DNA of 56,985 bases, from positions 1 through 56,985 of the forward strand of contig JAGASE010000005.1 of the NCBI GenBank assembly GCA_017621875.1, read 5' to 3'. This DNA is from Clostridia bacterium (lineage in GTDB: Bacteria; Bacillota; Clostridia; UBA1381). How positions within the stretch are numbered: the stretch's first letter is position 1; the number at the start of each line of letters is the position of its first letter. Under the pieces are notes generated by a model. The model had not been told where the DNA came from and ran no database searches. It saw only the letters and a list, made by a program, of their open reading frames with translations. A program made the translations under genes and the position numbers. Shown piece after piece: positions 52,196-56,985 of this stretch.

Positions 52196-53737
52196 TCAGC
52201 TGTTTGTTACCGGAATTATGAGCTTTTCTCCCTGGATAACCGACGCTCCCTCATCTAAGCCGTTGCACGAAAGTATACTTTCGCATTTTACGTGATAGCG
52301 TTTTGCAATATCCCAGATGCTGTCGCCCTTTTTCGCAAAATAAATTACAATCGAGCTGTCCTTTTTTGCAAGCTCCCTTGTTTCGATATTCGTTATCACT
52401 CTGACCGATGACTTTTTAATAACCTTTCCGGTAATGCCGAGTCCGCAGCGAACCTCCACCGCATTCTGCGAGCTTATTGTATAGCTTATATGCTCGCATT
52501 CCACGTTTAAAAGCACCTCATCGCCGCGTGAAATGTTTTCGCAGTCAATCATATAGCTGAACGGCACCTCTTCATTTATACTGCATACGGGAATCTGGGG
52601 ATTTTCCGTTGTGTAAAGAACATATACCACTGATTTTCCCGAAACTGCAATACGTCCGTTCTGCATCTGCGTTGCCGTTATATATGGCTTGGCAACGGCA
52701 GTATATACGCTCATAATGTCCGGTGCATTCTCCTCCTTCTGCATCAGCTCCTTCATAACAGCTGAAAACATCGGTCTTGCGGCAATCTCCTCCGCCTCAA
52801 TTTCCTCCATGGAGATGTCGCAGTCTTGGTTTGTAAAATAGCAATCACTTACAATAGGAATTTCTTCAACACATTCACTTTTTACGCAAACCGAAATCTC
52901 CGCAGATAAAGCCATGCTTTTGCCTTCATCACCGTGATTTGCGGTTAAAGAAAAATCGGTTTCGCCTATCTGATACATGATATCACATTCTGCACCCTCT
53001 GAAAGCTCATCGGCGTCAAACACCTCGGTAAACGGCAGCTCAAAGTCAACATGGTCGCATCTGTCATTTTCATCGGAATATAAAACCGACGCGTTTGCCT
53101 TTCCTTTAATAACGAGCTTCCCCTGCAATGCCCTGTATTCCTTTTCAAATATCATTACATTGCTCTTTAAAATCTCCTTTATTCCGCATTTGCCGCTCGG
53201 AAGCTCCATAACCTCATCAATTCTGAAGGAGAAATCTCTGCATACGCCTATGCTTCTGATATTTACACAGCTTTTCTTAACCTCGGCACAATCCTCCTCA
53301 ATCTCGGACACAAAGGAGCAGCTTTGATTTGCAAGAACCTGCACGTTAATCACAACCTGTGCGTCAATGCCGATTTTTCGCGAGTTGATTATTTTATAGC
53401 CCACCTTCTCCGCATCACAGCATGCAACAAGCTGCATTCCGGCTGAAAATTCAGTTTTCTTTAAGGTTTCGCAAAATTCAAAACAACCGTTTATACATTG
53501 CACACAGTCTTCTCCGCTTTCGGGGACATATAAAACATTTACCTTTACCTTGCCCTTGAGAATAAGCTTTCCGTCATCTATCTGCTTTTCGCACAAAAAA
53601 GTTTCTGCCTCAACCTGTAAAACCTTCAATATATCCGGCTTTACATCAGGCACAATGATGCTTCCCTCTGCTCCCGTTTTTATGTCCCCTTCAAAAACAG
53701 CTTTTCCAACATTTACGTCCCGTTTTTTTAATTGCAT
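52196..53737 (-). CDS. sipL: SipL-like spore coat protein (DUF3794 repeats plus LysM)
   Basis: This 513-aa protein consists of repeated DUF3794-type beta domains (about residues 1-450), with the recurring pattern seen at KPDILKVLQVEAETFL and IEIPIVSD-like segments. A C-terminal LysM domain follows (about 466-510, KGDSIWDIAKRYHV ... VIQGEKLIIPV). This matches SipL of Clostridioides difficile, which binds SpoIVA and is needed to attach the spore coat. It has no signal peptide, as expected for a mother-cell protein. AGGAGG lies 7 bases before the ATG. A sigma-E promoter would be expected, but none is convincing because the rhaB terminator fills the upstream region. Confidence 0.75.
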   Translation of the reverse strand: MQLKKRDVNVGKAVFEGDIKTGAEGSIIVPDVKPDILKVLQVEAETFLCEKQIDDGKLILKGKVKVNVLYVPESGEDCVQCINGCFEFCETLKKTEFSAGMQLVACCDAEKVGYKIINSRKIGIDAQVVINVQVLANQSCSFVSEIEEDCAEVKKSCVNIRSIGVCRDFSFRIDEVMELPSGKCGIKEILKSNVMIFEKEYRALQGKLVIKGKANASVLYSDENDRCDHVDFELPFTEVFDADELSEGAECDIMYQIGETDFSLTANHGDEGKSMALSAEISVCVKSECVEEIPIVSDCYFTNQDCDISMEEIEAEEIAARPMFSAVMKELMQKEENAPDIMSVYTAVAKPYITATQMQNGRIAVSGKSVVYVLYTTENPQIPVCSINEEVPFSYMIDCENISRGDEVLLNVECEHISYTISSQNAVEVRCGLGITGKVIKKSSVRVITNIETRELAKKDSSIVIYFAKKGDSIWDIAKRYHVKCESILSCNGLDEGASVIQGEKLIIPVTNS

Positions 53738-53752
53738 AACGCATATCCTCCT

Positions 53753-53789
53753 AAAAAAATAATCCCATAGTAGATACTATGAGATTATT
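53753..53789 (-). terminator. rhaB terminator
   Basis: Minus-strand stem AATAATCTCATAGT (53776-53789) / ACTATGGGATTATT (53758-53771) is followed by five T. The ribosome binding site of the SipL-like gene comes directly after it. Confidence 0.8.
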
Positions 53790-53802
53790 TCCATATATAT
53801 GC

Positions 53803-55290
53803 TTATTTTTGTCCGCAAATTTTCTTCCAGCTCTCGTATGCTGCGTCCCATTTTTCTGAATCCTGCGGCTCATATACGTCTATCGGGAAGGAATTTTTAA
53901 CAATTTTTCTGCCCTCGTTAAGGTCCTTGATAGCACCCATTGCCATACCCTGAACAATTACGTTACCAATGCTCGTTGCCTCAACAGGTCCTGCCGAAAC
54001 CTTTCTCTTGGTAGCGTTTGCGGTAAACTGACAAATCATTTTGTCCTTAATTCCGCCGCCGACAATATTTATAACACCGTATTTCTTGCCGGTAACGTCC
54101 TCCATTCCCTCAACAACCTGGCGATACTTAAACGCTAAGCTTTCTGCGATGCAGCGTACAATTTCACCCTTTGTTTCAGGAACCTTCTGTCCTGTCATTT
54201 CACAGAATTCACGTATTCTTTTCGGCATATTTCCCGGCGTCTGGAATTTGTGGTAATCAGGGTCAATCAGACTTGCAAACGGTGTTGCCTCTCTTGCCTG
54301 CTTTTCCAGCTCATCAAAGGACAGCAGTGTTCCCTCTCTGTCCCACTGACGGCGTGATTCCTGAATAAGCCACAAGCCCATAATATTTTTTAAGAAACGG
54401 ATAGTTTTATTAACGCCGCCCTCGTTTGTGAAGTTATGTGACATAGCCTCGCTGTTAACCATCGGCTCATCAAGCTCAACGCCCATCAGCGACCATGTTC
54501 CGCTTGAAATATATACAAAATCCTCACCGTCGCATACAGGAACAGATGCAACAGCAGAGCCGGTATCGTGCGATGCAACCGCAACAACAGGAATCTGCTC
54601 CACGCCAAGCTCCTCTGCAAGCTCAGGCTTTAATACGCCAACCTTATCTCCCGGATATATCATGTCTGCATAAATATCGGTAGGTATTCCCAGTTTTTTG
54701 AGCATATCCTCTGCCCAAACGTGCTTTTTGGAATCAAACATCTGCGAGGTTGACGCAATAGTGTATTCACATTTCATCTCACCTGTTAAGAAATAATTGA
54801 ACAGGTCAGGGATAAACAAAAGCTTTTCGGCACACTTCAATGTAACGTCATCAGAAAGTCTTGCCGCAAGCAGCTGATAAACAGTGTTAAACCAGTTAAA
54901 TGCAATGCCTGTTTTTTCAAAAATTTCTTCCTTCGGAACAAGCTTAAATGCCTCATCATACATTCCCTCGGTACGGGTATCTCTGTAGTGATGCGGATTT
55001 CCCAGAAGCTTTCCGTTTTTATCCAAAAGACCGTAGTCAACGCCCCAAGTATCAATTCCGATACAATCAATATCGCGGTCGCCGGAATTTGCACATTTCA
55101 AAATTCCCTGTTTGATTTCATGGAAAAGTCGCAGCACATCCCAATACATTCCGCCGTTTACCACAACAGGGTCATTTGAAAAGCGGTGCTTTTCCTCCAA
55201 CGTTATTTTTTCGCCGTCAAAGGTGGCAAGCATTGCCCTTCCACTTGACGCACCAAAATCAAATGCCAAAAACTTATAAACCTTACTCAT
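53803..55290 (-). CDS. rhaB: L-rhamnulokinase
   Basis: This 495-aa FGGY-family kinase phosphorylates L-rhamnulose to rhamnulose-1-phosphate in rhamnose catabolism. It begins KFLAFDFGASSGRAML and has GIDTWGVDYGLLD, SHDTGSAVASVP and ISSGTWSLMGVE, which are typical of RhaB rather than xylulokinase. Rhamnose isomerase and aldolase are not in the window. It stands alone with a consensus promoter and terminator, about 24 kb from the rhamnosidase-type genes. It gives independent support for rhamnose as a target sugar. Confidence 0.95.
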   Translation of the reverse strand: MSKVYKFLAFDFGASSGRAMLATFDGEKITLEEKHRFSNDPVVVNGGMYWDVLRLFHEIKQGILKCANSGDRDIDCIGIDTWGVDYGLLDKNGKLLGNPHHYRDTRTEGMYDEAFKLVPKEEIFEKTGIAFNWFNTVYQLLAARLSDDVTLKCAEKLLFIPDLFNYFLTGEMKCEYTIASTSQMFDSKKHVWAEDMLKKLGIPTDIYADMIYPGDKVGVLKPELAEELGVEQIPVVAVASHDTGSAVASVPVCDGEDFVYISSGTWSLMGVELDEPMVNSEAMSHNFTNEGGVNKTIRFLKNIMGLWLIQESRRQWDREGTLLSFDELEKQAREATPFASLIDPDYHKFQTPGNMPKRIREFCEMTGQKVPETKGEIVRCIAESLAFKYRQVVEGMEDVTGKKYGVINIVGGGIKDKMICQFTANATKRKVSAGPVEATSIGNVIVQGMAMGAIKDLNEGRKIVKNSFPIDVYEPQDSEKWDAAYESWKKICGQK

Positions 55291-55316
55291 TTTTCCCTCT
55301 CCGTTTCCTTATAGTT

Positions 55317-55336
55317 CAAAATAAAACAAAATAAAA
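55317..55336. repeat. Tandem 10-bp repeat in the rhaB leader
   Basis: CAAAATAAAA is repeated exactly twice (55317-55326 and 55327-55336), just downstream of the expected rhaB transcription start. Outer GTTC copies lie at 55314 and 55343. It may be an operator but could be chance in AT-rich DNA. Confidence 0.3.
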
Positions 55337-55356
55337 CCAAATGTTCCAATACCTAT

Positions 55357-55385
55357 ATTATACAAAAGTGTTATATGATTGTCAA
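55357..55385 (-). promoter_or_regulatory. Perfect-consensus rhaB promoter
   Basis: On the minus strand TTGACA (55380-55385), a 17-bp spacer and TATAAT (55357-55362). The leader to the rhaB ATG is about 60 bases. Confidence 0.85.
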
Positions 55386-55414
55386 TAATATTGCAACAAA
55401 ATATTCAAATTTAC

Positions 55415-55443
55415 TGGACTTTAATTCTAAGTTATGCTATAAT
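55415..55443 (+). promoter_or_regulatory. Promoter of the SLH protein gene
   Basis: TGGACT (55415-55420), a 17-bp spacer and TATAAT (55438-55443) lie about 35 bases before the ATG. Confidence 0.65.
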
Positions 55444-55478
55444 AACATAAATGCTTTATATTTGAAAGGAGATACATA

Positions 55479-56510
55479 ATGAATAAGATAAAAATTTCAG
55501 CCTTAGCAGTATCTGTGATGCTGCTTGGCGGCAATATTGCAAGTGCGGCAAGCTTTACCGATATGCCGCAGGACGCTGCAACAAGTACAGCTATAGAAAA
55601 TGCTGTAGCCAACGGACTTTTGTCAGGCTACGAGGATAATACCGTTCGCCCTGATGCCAACATCAAGCGTTCAGAAATGGCGGCAATTATCACAAGAGCC
55701 TGCAAGGTTGACAAGGAGGGCGATATTTCTCGCTTTACCGACGTAACAAAGGACGACTGGTTCTATTCAGCTATGGCAAAGGCATATGAAATGGGTGCAT
55801 TCTCCGGTGACGGAAACAACATGAACCCCGAAAACAACATAACCTTCCAGGAATGCTTTACTGTGCTTTCACAGGTTTTTGACCTTATACCACCGTACAC
55901 AAGACCGGCAGAAATGCCCGAAACTGCTCCTGAAGGAACTCTAATTTCAGGAAACCGCCTTTATGACATAACAGCTCTTGACACTTTCAGCGACAAAGCA
56001 GAAATTGCTGACTGGGCAAAGGTGTTTATCGCAGGCGTTGTTTCAAACGGCGGTTGGAGCGGTGTTGACGGCAAAATCACACCTAAAGCGTACATAACAA
56101 GAGCACAGTTCTCTGTGGTTATGGACAATCTTATCAAAAACTATATCGACGAGCCGGGTACATACACCGAGCTTCCTGATGGAAACACCATGATAAGATG
56201 CGACGGAGTTATTCTTGAAAATATTACAACAGATGACGATATTTATATCGGTGACAGTGTTTCCGCAAACGGAATTACAGTAAACAATGTAACCGCAAAC
56301 AAAAGATTCGTTATCCGCGGCTGTGCAACACCTGCGGTAAACGAAGAAGGTAAGCTTTCATACGGCGAGGAGGGCATCACGGTAACAGGACATTTTGAGG
56401 CTATGCGTGTTATAAGACCGTACATCAATCTTAATATGTCAGCTGCTACATACGGCACTGTATACTCGGTACGTGATACAAACCTTTCTGTAGGTATTTC
56501 AATTAAGTAA
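55479..56510 (+). CDS. SLH-domain surface protein
   Basis: This 343-aa protein has a signal peptide (about 1-24, ending ASAA). Three SLH domains fill about residues 25-220: FTDMPQDAATSTAIENAV ... RPDANIKRSEMAAIITRA, FTDVTKDDWFYSAMAKA ... ITFQECFTVL, and FSDKAEIADWAKVFIAGVV ... ITRAQFSVVMD. The last 120 residues are beta-rich with a few ICGDSVSANGITVNNV-type repeats and no known motif. It should bind the cell wall polymer. AAAGGAGA precedes the ATG. It has its own promoter, divergent from rhaB, and is followed 27 bases later by the TSCPD gene. Confidence 0.85.
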   Translation: MNKIKISALAVSVMLLGGNIASAASFTDMPQDAATSTAIENAVANGLLSGYEDNTVRPDANIKRSEMAAIITRACKVDKEGDISRFTDVTKDDWFYSAMAKAYEMGAFSGDGNNMNPENNITFQECFTVLSQVFDLIPPYTRPAEMPETAPEGTLISGNRLYDITALDTFSDKAEIADWAKVFIAGVVSNGGWSGVDGKITPKAYITRAQFSVVMDNLIKNYIDEPGTYTELPDGNTMIRCDGVILENITTDDDIYIGDSVSANGITVNNVTANKRFVIRGCATPAVNEEGKLSYGEEGITVTGHFEAMRVIRPYINLNMSAATYGTVYSVRDTNLSVGISIK

Positions 56511-56537
56511 CAAACATTTTGTGAAGGGATTGATATT

Positions 56538-56792
56538 ATGGGTAAATTTTCATATACTCCCCAAGGCGTTTGCTCCGCACAGATTGATTTTGAAATAGAC
56601 GGCAACATCGTAAAAAATGTTCAGTTCACACGCGGCTGCAACGGCAATACGCAGGGTATTGCAAAGCTCGTTGAAGGTATGGACGTAAATGACGTTATCG
56701 CCCGCCTGAAAGGCTTAAACTGCAACGGCAGAGGCACAAGCTGCCCCGACCAGCTTGCACGTGCTTTGGAGCTTGCACTTAAAGAAGAGTAA
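56538..56792 (+). CDS. TSCPD-domain protein (TIGR03905 type)
   Basis: This 84-aa protein matches the short TSCPD family found in anaerobes: VQFTRGCNGNTQGIAKLVEGM in the middle (in part) and the name-giving TSCPDQLARAL near the C-terminus, with conserved Cys residues. A similar domain occurs at the end of some ribonucleotide reductases, but the function of stand-alone copies is unknown. GAAGGG precedes the ATG. It is probably co-transcribed with the SLH gene and ends at a strong terminator. Confidence 0.9.
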   Translation: MGKFSYTPQGVCSAQIDFEIDGNIVKNVQFTRGCNGNTQGIAKLVEGMDVNDVIARLKGLNCNGRGTSCPDQLARALELALKEE

Positions 56793-56801
56793 TATTTTTT
56801 T

Positions 56802-56838
56802 AACACCGCTCATATAATGATATGAGCGGTGTTTTTTT
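56802..56838 (+). terminator. Terminator of the TSCPD gene
   Basis: A 14-bp perfect stem AACACCGCTCATAT (56802-56815) / ATATGAGCGGTGTT (56820-56833) with an AATG loop runs into a T-run. Confidence 0.92.
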
Positions 56839-56985
56839 ATTATATAGGAAACCTGCGTTTAGCAATGACGGAATAACAAAATTGCTACCAAAATCCTACG
56901 CCCGCAGGCGGGGCTTCTATCAGAAGCTTTTTTATTATGTAGGAAACCTGCGTTTAGCAATGACGGAATAACAAAATTGCTACCA
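56833..56985. repeat. Tandem array of a 95-bp structured repeat, cut by the window edge
   Basis: The 58 bases at 56833-56890 recur at 56928-56985 with one difference, a period of 95. Within a unit, TAGCAAT/ATTGCTA (56860-56866 with 56881-56887) forms a hairpin. CCTGCG (56852-56857) pairs with CGCAGG (56903-56908), and TAGGA (56845-56849) can pair with TCCTA (56894-56898), crossing the previous helix as a pseudoknot. Each unit ends with a terminator-like hairpin GCTTCT/AGAAGC plus T6 (56913-56933). The array continues past the window. Confidence 0.85.

Noticed and set aside
53738-53802. A sigma-E promoter for the SipL-like gene
   Set aside because: CATAGTAT-like matches fall inside the rhaB terminator stem, so they cannot be told apart from the palindrome.
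56833-56985. CRISPR array or integron attC sites at the right edge
   Set aside because: The repeats are 58 bases or longer with a near-identical interval and a terminator hairpin; there are no short identical repeats with varied spacers, no cas genes and no integrase.

Overview
The window looks like chromosome of an anaerobic, spore-forming Gram-positive bacterium (Firmicutes, class Clostridia, probably a plant-glycan-degrading gut commensal). Supporting signs are AT-rich DNA, strong AGGAGG-type ribosome binding sites, TTGACA/TATAAT promoters, S-layer-homology (SLH) surface proteins, a SipL-like DUF3794/LysM spore protein, desulfoferrodoxin with ferritin and FeoAB, the cysE-cysS-mrnC gene order, a split transketolase and a YesMN-type two-component system. 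The SLH-rich, pectin-oriented content resembles Monoglobus-type organisms, but this is a guess from memory and not shown by the sequence.

Region by region: 1-1300 holds tRNA-Leu(UAA) and a DUF975 membrane protein. 1342-29792 is the dominant feature: a putative Gram-positive polysaccharide utilisation locus. From a divergent promoter region near 25.4 kb, the minus strand encodes a sugar-binding lipoprotein, two ABC permeases, two surface proteins (one with three clear SLH domains), a tandem carbohydrate-binding-module protein, and two large secreted GH42-like enzymes. After a hairpin terminator come three enzymes without signal peptides (GH106-like, GH2-like, GH78-like). The plus strand encodes a kinase-less membrane sensor, an AraC-type response regulator and a YesM-type histidine kinase. 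Rhamnulokinase (rhaB) lies separately at 53.8-55.3 kb under its own consensus promoter. Together these suggest surface capture and trimming of a rhamnose-containing glycan (rhamnogalacturonan-like is the best guess), uptake of oligosaccharides, cytoplasmic removal of rhamnose and other sugars, and entry into rhamnose catabolism.

29.8-31.0 kb carries ferritin and superoxide reductase, with a PerR-like box. 31.1-37.5 kb is an SLH protein downstream of a MacAB-like efflux operon. 37.53-37.77 kb is gene-free but folds into a large multibranched RNA, the best non-coding candidate. 37.9-41.1 kb is feoA-feoB-dus with a Fur-like box. 41.2-47.5 kb is a glycogen cluster (glgA with a histone-H1-like basic tail, glgP, a GH13 enzyme). 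47.8-52.1 kb is a close-packed operon cysE-cysS-mrnC-transketolase N-transketolase C. 52.2-56.8 kb holds the SipL-like gene, rhaB, another SLH protein and a TSCPD-domain protein.

The right edge begins a tandem array of a 95-bp structured repeat. No transposase, phage gene, CRISPR array or rRNA was seen. Family assignments come from reading motifs by eye without database searches. Substrate assignments for the glycan locus are inference.
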